16,734 bases of DNA from Pseudomonadota bacterium (GTDB lineage: Bacteria; Pseudomonadota; Alphaproteobacteria; Rhizobiales; Xanthobacteraceae). This document shows, piece after piece, positions 7,624 through 14,610 of the stretch. The notes beneath the pieces were generated by a model, which did not search any database, was not told the DNA's origin, and was given only the letters and a program-made list of their open reading frames with translations. The first letter of the stretch is position 1. The number at the start of each line of letters is the position of its first letter. The translations under genes and the position numbers were made by a program. The stretch covers positions 1 through 16,734 of the forward strand of contig JAEVZN010000009.1 in NCBI GenBank assembly GCA_023392205.1. Direction: 5' to 3'.

Positions 7624-8385
7624 GTGCAGCGCAGGACCGTCCAACTCGCGGCCGTTGCGGTCCTTGCGCATGTGCTGGTGGTGCTGGCCTGGTATCTTGT
7701 CGTCAGGCTCGGCAACATCCCCGCTTTTATTCTTCCGTCACCGTTCGCGACCGTCGCAACACTCGCCAACGACCGTTACGACTGGTGGACCAACACGGCG
7801 GTGACAGCCATCGAGATTTTCGGTGGCTTCCTGCTCGCCACCGTTCTGGGCGTGCTTTTCGCGCTGGCGTTCACGTGGAGTCGCCTGGGACTGGCGCTCC
7901 TGATGCCGCTGCTTGTGACCTTCAACATGATCCCGAAAGTCGCATTGGGGCCGCTGATCATCGTCTGGATGAGCTACGGGATTGTCACCAACGTCGTCAT
8001 TGCCTTCTCGATCGCATTCTTTCCGATACTCCTGACCACGCTACGCGGCTTGCGTGAGACGGAGCCCGAGCTTCTGGAGCTTGTGAATGCATTACACGCG
8101 ACCCGCTGGCAGATATTCACCAGAATTCAGTTGCCCGGATCGCTGCCTTACCTGTTCTCGGGCATGAAGGTCGGCGCGGTTCTTGCCGTGGCGGGTGCAA
8201 TCGTCGGCGAGTTCATCGGCTCCGAAGCGGGCCTCGGATATCTCATGTTGCAGGTCCAGGTGCGGCTCGACACGGCCGCCATGATGATGGCGGTGCTTCT
8301 GATCAGTCTGATCGGCATCGTGCTTTACGGGCTTGTGTCGGCGCTTGAGTCGCTGGTGGTGGTTCGAGATGCCCGCATCAACTGA
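7624..8385 (+). CDS. ABC transporter permease (SsuC/ThiX-like)
   Basis: A 253-residue inner-membrane permease of the BPD_transp_1 type with about six hydrophobic segments (roughly 7-28, 60-84, 88-115, 119-140, 183-202 and 218-242). The cytoplasmic EAA loop that contacts the ATPase is ELVNALHATRWQIFTRIQLP (152-171). It keeps the IxLP end, but the usual glycine is replaced by His158, a variation seen in some SsuC/ThiX relatives. Translation most likely starts at GTG 7624, 10 bp after the binding-protein stop, since no in-frame ATG precedes the first membrane helix. The 3' end overlaps the ATPase gene by 17 bp, indicating translational coupling. It should form the homodimeric channel for the importer. 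Confidence 0.92.
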   Translation: MQRRTVQLAAVAVLAHVLVVLAWYLVVRLGNIPAFILPSPFATVATLANDRYDWWTNTAVTAIEIFGGFLLATVLGVLFALAFTWSRLGLALLMPLLVTFNMIPKVALGPLIIVWMSYGIVTNVVIAFSIAFFPILLTTLRGLRETEPELLELVNALHATRWQIFTRIQLPGSLPYLFSGMKVGAVLAVAGAIVGEFIGSEAGLGYLMLQVQVRLDTAAMMMAVLLISLIGIVLYGLVSALESLVVVRDARIN

Positions 8386-9175
8386 ACCGCAAACCTCTGA
8401 TACCGTCGATGGCGCTCCCTTCATCCGGCTGCGCAACGTCGCCAAGACGTTCACGCGCGAAGGCGTGGATTTTCCAGCGGTCACCGACGCAAGCTTCGAT
8501 GTACGCAAGGGCGAGCTTGTCTGTCTGGTCGGGCCTTCCGGTTGCGGCAAGAGCACGCTGCTTCGTATCCTGGCAGGTCTGCTGCAGGCCGATGCCGGTT
8601 CGTCGATATCCATCGGCAGTCCTGCCGAGCCGTTTGTGCCGGGCAGGGATGTCGGCATCGCGTTTCAGCAGCCGCTTCTGCTCAAGTGGCGCAGGGTGCT
8701 CGAAAATGTACTGCTCCCTGCGGATATCCTCGGCCTGCCGCGCAAGGCCAGCAAGGAGAGGGCGCGGGATCTGCTCCATCTCGTCGGCCTGACGGATGCG
8801 GAGCGGAAATACCCCTACGAATTGTCCGGCGGCATGCAGCAACGCGTCGCAATCGCGCGCTCCCTGATCCACGATCCGAAACTGATATTGATGGATGAGC
8901 CCTTCGGGGCGCTGGATGCACTCACCCGCGAACGCATGAACGTGGAATTGCTGCGCATCTGGGAGCAGAGCGGCAAGACGATCGTTCTGGTGACACACGG
9001 AATCGGCGAGGCTGTCTTTCTCGGCCAGCGTGTGGTCGTGCTGACGGCGGGGCCGGCGCGGATGGCTGCCGACATCACCATCGATTTGCCGGCGCGCCGT
9101 ACCCTGGAACTCAAGACGAGCGAGGCCTTCGGCGCCTATTCCCGCCAGATCTACGCGCTGCTTGGCATGAGTTGA
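8369..9175 (+). CDS. ABC transporter ATP-binding protein (SsuB/TauB-like)
   Basis: A 268-residue nucleotide-binding subunit with all expected motifs in order: Walker A GPSGCGKST (55-63), Q-loop Q100 in AFQQP, signature LSGGMQQR (152-159), Walker B LILMDEP with catalytic E177 (172-178), D-loop GALD (180-183) and switch H210. It supplies energy for the preceding permease and binding protein. The open frame can be read from an earlier TTG at 8333. ATG 8369 gives the normal N-terminus (a short tail, then FIRLRNVAKTF) and overlaps the permease gene by 17 bp. It ends 51 bp from the convergent stop of the next operon, with no convincing terminator between them. Confidence 0.95.
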   Translation: MPASTEPQTSDTVDGAPFIRLRNVAKTFTREGVDFPAVTDASFDVRKGELVCLVGPSGCGKSTLLRILAGLLQADAGSSISIGSPAEPFVPGRDVGIAFQQPLLLKWRRVLENVLLPADILGLPRKASKERARDLLHLVGLTDAERKYPYELSGGMQQRVAIARSLIHDPKLILMDEPFGALDALTRERMNVELLRIWEQSGKTIVLVTHGIGEAVFLGQRVVVLTAGPARMAADITIDLPARRTLELKTSEAFGAYSRQIYALLGMS

Positions 9176-9226
9176 TCATCGCGCGATACCCTGCCGCGAT
9201 CCGTTTCCATGTCGCGAGAAAGACTC

Positions 9227-10153
9227 TCAGCGCATCACGGCGACAACGTCATCGTAGGCCGGATCGCCCTTAAGAATACGGCGTTGCCGCGCAAACTCAT
9301 TCATCGCCGCAACGAATTGCGGGGAGATTTCGGTGGAATAGGCCGGCAGGTCGCGTTCGATCAATCCGGCAATCAGCGAGGCCTCCCGCTCCGGGAACAC
9401 CTTGGCGCCTATCTGCGTCGCCAGTGAAACATCCTGTTTCAAGGCGGCATGGGTCTCGTTCATGGCCGTGATGGCGCGGCGTGCATCGTCCGGTCTGCGC
9501 GCCAGAAAGTCATCGGACACGGCCAGCGAGGCCATGGTGTAATTGAAGCATTCTTTCGGACCGTCGCCGCGACGGATATCCAGAACCATCGTTCCGGCAC
9601 CGCTCTGGATGGCGACTTCGGTACCCATTCCATTGGCCCAGAAGCCATCTATCAGCCGGTCCTCGAGCGCCTTCGCCGCGGTCAGGCCGAAATTCACGCT
9701 GGCGCTTCCGGTGTTCGGGACCGGTGCAATCATGATGTTGTCACGGGCCTCATCCAGCCCGGCTGCCACGATGAGCTGCTTGAGTCCGAGATCGACCCAG
9801 GGGGCGGCGCCGATCTTTCGGCCCCGGATGACGGTCGCGTCTCCGCGCACCGGCTTCAGGTCGGACCGCATGACCAGGAACCAGTACATGCCCTGGCCCT
9901 GCGCGCAGAGAAGCTTCACGCCGCGCCATTCCGGAAAAGCCGCGAGGGCCGAATGCGCCGAGCCCGCAACGCAATCGACATCGCCCGCGCGCAAGGCCTC
10001 ATAGGCCTTGTTCACGGGGAAGATGAGCTGGATCTCGGCGTCGAGGCCCTGGTCGCGGAACTTGCCGAGTTCGGTCGCTGCGATGGCCGGAAAATACGAG
10101 TTCGAGATCAGATCCGGGACGGCGATCTTGAAGCGGCGTGATGACGAGGTCAT
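9227..10153 (-). CDS. NMT1/THI5-like substrate-binding protein without a signal peptide
   Basis: 308 residues with a periplasmic-binding-protein-2 (NMT1/SsuA) fold. The first beta-strand and loop are FKIAVPDLISNSYFPAIAA, followed by ELGKFRDQGLDAEI, the domain-1 segment CVAGSAHSALAAFPEWRGVK and a hinge-region VPNTGSASVNFGLTAAKAL. No Sec or Tat signal and no lipobox is present: the fold begins at residue 8. The upstream codons belong to the monooxygenase gene, whose TGA overlaps this ATG (ATGA at 10150-10153). A lost signal sequence by mis-start is therefore improbable. The protein may be cytoplasmic and work as a ligand sensor, carrier or even an enzyme, since THI5 itself and 4,5-dihydroxyphthalate decarboxylase share this fold. 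Alternatively it may be exported by an unusual route. Last gene of the six-gene operon. Confidence 0.85.
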   Translation of the reverse strand: MTSSSRRFKIAVPDLISNSYFPAIAATELGKFRDQGLDAEIQLIFPVNKAYEALRAGDVDCVAGSAHSALAAFPEWRGVKLLCAQGQGMYWFLVMRSDLKPVRGDATVIRGRKIGAAPWVDLGLKQLIVAAGLDEARDNIMIAPVPNTGSASVNFGLTAAKALEDRLIDGFWANGMGTEVAIQSGAGTMVLDIRRGDGPKECFNYTMASLAVSDDFLARRPDDARRAITAMNETHAALKQDVSLATQIGAKVFPEREASLIAGLIERDLPAYSTEISPQFVAAMNEFARQRRILKGDPAYDDVVAVMR

Positions 10154-11361
10154 GCGGCAGCCTTCTGCTTGCGGACGCTTTCCAGCAACGATGTGCGCAT
10201 CAGAAACGCACGATGCGCGACAGGGTCCGCGGCGGTGCGGCGGAGATTGTCGAAATTGGCCTGCCGCATCGCCGGCTCCTTTTCCTCGAGGCGCTTCTTG
10301 TTGGCGATGGTCTGTTGCTGGACATATTCGATGTTCATTGGTCGCCGGACCGCATCGTAAGACTGAAGATCGCCTTCGGATCGCTCGCCGCGTAACACGC
10401 TCGCCAGAAGCGACGCGAGGTGAATCGCGTCATGAATTCCGCAATTGAGGCCGAGGCCTCCGATCGGATTGTTCACATGCGCGGAATCGCCCGCAAGGAA
10501 CACGCGGCTCTCTTGAAAGCGCGCCGCGACGCGTTGATGAACCCGATAGATATTGCGGTGGACAATCTCGTAGGCTCCGGACTTCGGAAAGAATTTCTGA
10601 AGCCGCGCTTCGGTTGCCGCCTCGTTGAGAACCTCTTCATCGGTCTGTCCCGGCAGCGTCGGGAACACCGCGCGCCAGCGGCCCGTGCCGTCGTCGCCTG
10701 CGACCTTGAACAGATTGGTCCATTCGTCCGGGTCGGAGAAATAGGCGCGATAGGCGACGCCGTGTTCGGTTGCAAAATCGAAAAGAGTGGTGAGGACGAG
10801 AAAGCGTTCGGGAAAGGTGTAGCCGTCAAACGGGATGTCGAGCGACTTGCGCACCGTCGAGCGCCCACCGTCGGCGCCGACGAGGTAACTTCCCGAAATC
10901 GTCCGGTCGCGGCCGTCGATGGTGACCGTGATATCGACGTGATCGTCGGCCGCTGCGATAGCGGTCACCGGAGCGGAAAAGGTAACCTCGGCATGCGCGA
11001 AGGCACGAAGTTTCTCAATCGCGAGATTGGCGATCTTGTGCTGTTCGCACTGGACCACGAAGGGATAGGCTGTGTCGTCTTTCAGAATGGCATGGTCGAA
11101 TTCGGCCACGACATTGCGGGTTGGCCTGTCCCAGAACTGAAAGGTTCGGGCGACGAGGCCGCGCGCGATCACATCGTCCAGCAGCCCGACGCCGGCCAGC
11201 ATTTCCAGCGTGGCCGGATGAAGCGTCGAAGCGCGGGGAGCATCGTTGACGCTCTCCGCAGCCTCGAATACGCGGACCGGAATGCCGCGCTGGGCCAGGG
11301 CGAGGGCCGTGATGACACCGACCGGCCCGCCGCCAGCCACCAAGACCGGACCCTGGTTCAT
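10150..11361 (-). CDS. FAD-dependent aromatic monooxygenase (p-hydroxybenzoate hydroxylase / PheA-TfdB family)
   Basis: A 403-residue class A flavoprotein monooxygenase, which would hydroxylate a phenolic or heteroaromatic ring using NAD(P)H and O2 in the cytoplasm. The ADP-binding GxGxxG is at 10-15 (VLVAGGGPVGVITALALAQ). The DG motif is GADGGRS (162-168) and the FAD ribityl-binding GDSAHVNNPIGGLGLNCGIHD is at 291-311. The C-terminal half lacks the thioredoxin-like extension of phenol hydroxylases, so it is closer in size to the 390-residue p-hydroxybenzoate hydroxylase. ATG 11361 has AGGGG about 9 bp upstream and lies 12 bp after the TTT binding-protein stop. The exact substrate is not readable. 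It is probably the main oxidative enzyme of this operon. Confidence 0.92.
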   Translation of the reverse strand: MNQGPVLVAGGGPVGVITALALAQRGIPVRVFEAAESVNDAPRASTLHPATLEMLAGVGLLDDVIARGLVARTFQFWDRPTRNVVAEFDHAILKDDTAYPFVVQCEQHKIANLAIEKLRAFAHAEVTFSAPVTAIAAADDHVDITVTIDGRDRTISGSYLVGADGGRSTVRKSLDIPFDGYTFPERFLVLTTLFDFATEHGVAYRAYFSDPDEWTNLFKVAGDDGTGRWRAVFPTLPGQTDEEVLNEAATEARLQKFFPKSGAYEIVHRNIYRVHQRVAARFQESRVFLAGDSAHVNNPIGGLGLNCGIHDAIHLASLLASVLRGERSEGDLQSYDAVRRPMNIEYVQQQTIANKKRLEEKEPAMRQANFDNLRRTAADPVAHRAFLMRTSLLESVRKQKAAA

Positions 11362-11373
11362 GGGGAGCCCCTG

Positions 11374-12363
11374 CTATTTCTGCTTGAGGCCGGCGAGGTC
11401 GATGGCCTCGGCCCACGTCTTGACGTCGCGCGCCAGCATCTTCCTGAAGTCTGCAGGCGAATTGCCGAGCGGATCCACGCCGAATTCGGACAGACGCGCT
11501 GCGAACTTTTCGTCTTTGACGGCGGCGCTCAGCACGGCCGCGATCTTTTCCACAATCGGCTCCGGTGTGTTTGCGGGCGCCACCAATCCGTTCCATGTCA
11601 GGATCGCGAAATCCGGATAGCCGGATTCCGCAACGGTCGGCACGTCGGGAGCGAGCGGATTGCGCGTATCGGACGAGAGCGCGATCATGCGGACATTGCC
11701 GGCCTTGGCTTGCGGCATTGCATCCGAGAAGTTGGAGAACATGGCCGGGATATGGCCGGCGACAACGTCTGAGAGCGCCGGCGCATTGCCCTTGTAGGGC
11801 ACGTGGGTCATCTCCAGACCGGCTTGCTTCAGAAAGAGCGCCATCGAAAGATGGTTCAGGCTGCCGATGCCTGCCGAGCCGTAGCTCAGTTCGCCCTTTC
11901 GCGCCTTGGCGTATTCGACGAATTCCTTGAGCGTCTTGACCGGAACGTCCTTGTTCACGACGATTACAAAGGGATTGGTCGCAATATTGCTGATAGGCGT
12001 GAAGTCCTTGATCGGATCGTACCGCACCTTGTTGATCACGGGGACGATCGCCATCACCGGCAGGGCGGCGACCAGAAGCGTGTGCCCGTCCGGTGCGGCC
12101 TTGGAGACAACATCGGCGGCAATCGCGCCGCCCGCTCCGGGCCGGTTCTCTACCACGAATTGCTGGCCTAATGCTTCGCTGAGCCTTTGGGCTGCAATGC
12201 GCGCGATGCCGTCGGTGTTACCCCCGGCTGCGTAGGGCACGATCAGCGTAACCGGACGCTGAGGCCAGTCCTGGGCGCTGGCGAGCGCTTGACCGGTGAT
12301 CGCGACAGCGACAATGCCCGCGATAGCTGCTGAGGCATGAGACAATATTCGGGATAGACGCAT
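11374..12363 (-). CDS. Tripartite tricarboxylate transporter (TctC/Bug) substrate-binding protein
   Basis: 329 residues with a clear Sec signal (MRLSRI..., hydrophobic core, cleavage near ALA-SA at about 28-30). The hallmark Bug sequence follows: WPQRPVTLIVPYAAGGNTDG with the ligand-contacting Asp51, then VENRPGAGGAIAADVV and APDGHTLLVA. These proteins capture carboxylates in the periplasm, and several bind aromatic acids such as terephthalate. A GGAG lies 8-11 bp before ATG 12363. No TctA or TctB membrane genes occur here. Either it uses a distant TctAB, as many orphan Bug proteins are thought to do, or it acts as a sensor. It is translated between the cupin (42 bp gap) and the monooxygenase (12 bp gap). 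Confidence 0.93.
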   Translation of the reverse strand: MRLSRILSHASAAIAGIVAVAITGQALASAQDWPQRPVTLIVPYAAGGNTDGIARIAAQRLSEALGQQFVVENRPGAGGAIAADVVSKAAPDGHTLLVAALPVMAIVPVINKVRYDPIKDFTPISNIATNPFVIVVNKDVPVKTLKEFVEYAKARKGELSYGSAGIGSLNHLSMALFLKQAGLEMTHVPYKGNAPALSDVVAGHIPAMFSNFSDAMPQAKAGNVRMIALSSDTRNPLAPDVPTVAESGYPDFAILTWNGLVAPANTPEPIVEKIAAVLSAAVKDEKFAARLSEFGVDPLGNSPADFRKMLARDVKTWAEAIDLAGLKQK

Positions 12364-12405
12364 AGGGAACTCCGTTCGATCTGTTCTGGCACGTGGGTGA
12401 GATGT

Positions 12406-12795
12406 TTACGCCTCTTTCGAGACGCTCATTTCGTAGAAATGCAGTTCGTAGAGGAGACAGCCGTTGTCCGACTTGAAGGGGCCGTGCACCGCACCGGGCG
12501 GACGGCAGGCATAGGTCGGCGCGGTAAAACGCTCGCCGCCATTTCCTTCGGCATCGTTGCCGACGATCAGGTCACCGGACATCAAGTAGACTTCTTCCCA
12601 ATGATCGTGGACGAACGGCGTGCTGGTATATTCGCCGGGCGCGAAGCGCAGGAGGCGCGTGCGGCTGCCTGTCTTTTTGACTTCGTCGAGATCGCTGGTC
12701 AGGATTTTCTGCTGGATTCCCGCAGGATAGCCGGGCGGGGAGGCCCAACCCTCGTCCATGTCAAGGGAAAAGAATTCAAGATGAGGTTTTGTCAT
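12406..12795 (-). CDS. Cupin domain protein
   Basis: A 129-residue single-domain cupin. The first metal motif is TPFVHDHWEEVYLMSGDL, with H63, H65 and E68 as probable ligands. H104 in PPGAVHGPF provides the second-motif histidine, so a metal site appears intact. Cupins of this size in catabolic operons may be ring-cleavage or decarboxylase-type enzymes, isomerases, or sensors; the sequence does not choose between them. The ATG at 12795 lies inside the stop of the GntR gene (ATGA overlap 12792-12795) and is preceded by CGGGGA, so the two are translationally coupled. Confidence 0.85.
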   Translation of the reverse strand: MTKPHLEFFSLDMDEGWASPPGYPAGIQQKILTSDLDEVKKTGSRTRLLRFAPGEYTSTPFVHDHWEEVYLMSGDLIVGNDAEGNGGERFTAPTYACRPPGAVHGPFKSDNGCLLYELHFYEMSVSKEA

Positions 12796-13514
12796 GCGGA
12801 TCCCCGCTCGAGATAGCGTGTCACGTTACGGCGGAATGAATCGACATGGTCGATCATCGCTTGCGCGGCGGCCTCGGGATTGTGGGTTCTGATCGCCTCG
12901 AAGATGGCGCGATGTTCCCTCTGGACCTCACGATGATGATTGTGAGCGGTGAGGGAGATGAACCAGAAGCGCAGCGAGCGATCGTGCAGGTTCTGCAAGA
13001 TTCCGGACATCACTGCATTCTTTGCGGCTTTCGCCAGTGCGATATGGAATTCGCGATCAAGCAGCATCATCTGCTCGATATTGCGCACCTCGGTCCAGGC
13101 ATCGGCGCGGTTGAGAATGTCCCCTAGCGTGGAGATGTCGATGTGATCGGCCCGTTCGGCCGCGAGGCGCGCGCAATAGGGCTCGTTGATTCGACGCGCG
13201 TCGATGATCTGGGCGACCTCGTCCAGGCTGACCGGCTTCACGATCACACCTTTGCGCGGGATCACTTCGAGGAGGCCGTCATTGGTCAGGCGGTCGATCG
13301 CCTGATGCACCGGCGTCCGGCCAATGCCGATCGTCGCGGAGACGTAGGCCTCGTTGAGATAGTCTCCCGGCTTGAAGACACAGGTGATGATGCGATGCTT
13401 GATCGCGTCATAGGCCGCATCCCGAAGGGACGTCGCAGCCGGCGCAACGACCGTCAGGGGCGCTGGCGTCAGTGGCGAAGCTTGAGGCGGCATGGTATTG
13501 CGCTTCTGCTTCAT
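12792..13514 (-). CDS. GntR family regulator (FadR/FCD subfamily)
   Basis: 240 residues. The winged helix-turn-helix runs about 28-92 (SLRDAAYDAIKHRIITCVFK, then IGIGRTPVHQAIDRLTNDG and LLEVIPRKGVIV). The C-terminal FCD ligand-binding domain keeps its predicted metal ligands D153 and H157 (DREFH), H201 and H223. The frame is open back to 13805, but that part is the neighbouring gene read in another frame. ATG 13514 is chosen, 11 bp after the DUF2848 stop; ATG 13493 is an alternative. Being the second gene of the operon, it probably autoregulates it in response to a carboxylic acid. The TGAAATTTCA repeats upstream of the operon are the obvious candidate binding sites. Confidence 0.93.
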   Translation of the reverse strand: MKQKRNTMPPQASPLTPAPLTVVAPAATSLRDAAYDAIKHRIITCVFKPGDYLNEAYVSATIGIGRTPVHQAIDRLTNDGLLEVIPRKGVIVKPVSLDEVAQIIDARRINEPYCARLAAERADHIDISTLGDILNRADAWTEVRNIEQMMLLDREFHIALAKAAKNAVMSGILQNLHDRSLRFWFISLTAHNHHREVQREHRAIFEAIRTHNPEAAAQAMIDHVDSFRRNVTRYLERGSA

Positions 13515-13525
13515 CGCCGGTGCCG

Positions 13526-14203
13526 TCAGCTTATAACCGGCAGGACATTGATGTCGTAGTCGCAGCGGATCGTTCGCTGCAAGACCGGATCGATCAACTC
13601 GCATTCGAAACGGTCGGCGGGGCGAATACCCCCGATGGCGGCCAGCGTTCCGCAGAACATCAGTGTTCCGTCCGGAAGCGTACCGTTCTCTGTATAAAGG
13701 GAGAGCAGGGACTTTGGCGACATCATCTTCGCCACCGGTCCGTCCTGATAGAGCTCGCGTTTTCCGTCGATGGTCGCATGGGCACGCAGCATGAGCTGGT
13801 CCCAATGCGGCGCGACCGCGTCGTAGCGCCAGAATTCGGTGCCGATTGGCTTGTCACAGATCTGCTTCGAAGCTGCCACGCCGTAGGCTTCAAGCTTGCG
13901 ATCGGTATGGTCGGAGCCGATGCCGACCCAGAGAGCACCCTTGTGCTGCAACAGGACGAATTCGGCTTCGCCGCTGGTATCGCCGCCCAGAACCTCGATC
14001 GCGCTGGCGCAAGTCACGCGTGACAGACTGCCGAGATAGAAGAGCGGCGTGCGAGAGGGGGCCGGCACACCGAGTGCTTTCAGTTCCTCGATGTGGTGCG
14101 CAACGGCCGCGGAATCGCGTCCCGTCCACCCCGCCACCACGAGTTTGTTGAGCGAGGCCGGTTCGCGGCGGATGTCTGTGTCGTGGAAGCCGAGTTCGAG
14201 CAT
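13526..14203 (-). CDS. DUF2848 family protein (possibly FAH-like hydrolase)
   Basis: A 225-residue protein recognised as DUF2848 by its conserved run: VVAGWTGRD (23-30), HHIEELKALGVP (36-47), TSGEAEFVLL (76-85), WVGIGSDHTDRKLEAYGVA (92-110) and HWDQL (133-137). The C-terminal part (GTLMFCGTLAAIGGIRPADR, then FECELIDPVLQRTI) recalls the end of fumarylacetoacetate hydrolase-type folds, in which SGE-x-E and D/H residues bind metal. That suggests hydrolysis or decarboxylation of a ring-cleavage product, but this is inference from appearance only. No signal peptide is present, so it is cytoplasmic. It is the first gene of the six-gene operon. ATG 14203 has GAGGCGG a few bases upstream, and the TGAAATTTCA palindrome ends 9 bp before the start codon. 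Confidence 0.85.
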   Translation of the reverse strand: MLELGFHDTDIRREPASLNKLVVAGWTGRDSAAVAHHIEELKALGVPAPSRTPLFYLGSLSRVTCASAIEVLGGDTSGEAEFVLLQHKGALWVGIGSDHTDRKLEAYGVAASKQICDKPIGTEFWRYDAVAPHWDQLMLRAHATIDGKRELYQDGPVAKMMSPKSLLSLYTENGTLPDGTLMFCGTLAAIGGIRPADRFECELIDPVLQRTIRCDYDINVLPVIS

Positions 14204-14212
14204 GACCGCCTC

Positions 14213-14233
14213 TGAAATTTCACAAAAATATCT
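14213..14233 (-). promoter_or_regulatory. Operator repeat copy 1, overlapping the translation-start region of the six-gene operon
   Basis: A 21-bp element beginning with the perfect palindrome TGAAATTTCA (14213-14222) and continuing CAAAAATATCT. It matches the second copy at 14288-14308 in 19 of 21 positions. It sits 10-30 bp upstream of the first start codon, next to the Shine-Dalgarno sequence. A bound protein there would block transcript elongation or initiation. The GntR regulator is the probable ligand. Confidence 0.7.
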
Positions 14234-14287
14234 CTACCTATATCCACCATGTTTTACAAGTAGGGAGCCCATGGTTCGGGAAAATAG

Positions 14288-14308
14288 TGAAATTTCACAA
14301 AGATATCG
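14288..14308 (-). promoter_or_regulatory. Operator repeat copy 2
   Basis: Second copy of the element, with a 12-bp perfect palindrome GTGAAATTTCAC (14287-14298). It starts 75 bp, about seven helical turns, from copy 1 and in the same orientation. TTGTAA with A+T-rich DNA lies between the copies on the minus strand, so a promoter could be flanked by the two sites. Cooperative or loop-forming repression is a reasonable inference. Confidence 0.65.
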
Positions 14309-14610
14309 AGGATTTACGGCGGACGGGGCTGCCGATTCGCGCCGAAGCCGCAACAGGCCCGCCAACGACCCGCAGGGGGCAAGGCCGCAGCGGTCATCAC
14401 AGATGGTTTTATGTCCGAAGGACAAGCCGGATGCAGCCGATGCCGTCTTGAGCTGAGAACCGTTCAGGCTCTCCGCGAATTGGCTATGTCATGTCGGTCG
14501 GCTGATGGCCGGTGTCTGTTTTCGGTGATATCGACGGCTTCACCACAACTTCATTCGGCGGCGCGCAAGGTCGCTCCTGTCCGGCCCGGAATCGTGCGGC
14601 GCGTTTCCGT

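Larger units (their letters stand above)
14204..14610. other. Gene-free intergenic region with operator repeats
   Basis: About 407 bp separate the start of the six-gene operon from the end of the upstream monooxygenase gene on the same strand. The left 110 bp are unusually A+T-rich and hold the repeats described separately. The remaining 300 bp (14311-14610) are G+C-rich with only short, unrelated open frames. I see no gene, RNA or mobile-element signature there and no clear terminator for the upstream gene. Confidence 0.6.

Noticed and set aside
6594..7769. 391-codon minus-strand open frame
   Set aside because: Antisense shadow of the NMT1-type binding protein and permease genes; rich in H/R with no family features.
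9195..9216. CGCGA/TCGCG stem between the convergent importer and six-gene operons
   Set aside because: Only 5 bp with a 12-nt loop and no T-run, so too weak to call a terminator.
10420..11772. Long 450-codon plus-strand open frame
   Set aside because: It runs antisense to the monooxygenase and Bug protein genes, both of which show clear family motifs. Its translation has no recognisable domain.
14311..14610. Short open frames in the gene-free region, up to 84 codons
   Set aside because: No Shine-Dalgarno, no motif and no codon-use signal; they extend into the end of the monooxygenase gene in the wrong frame.
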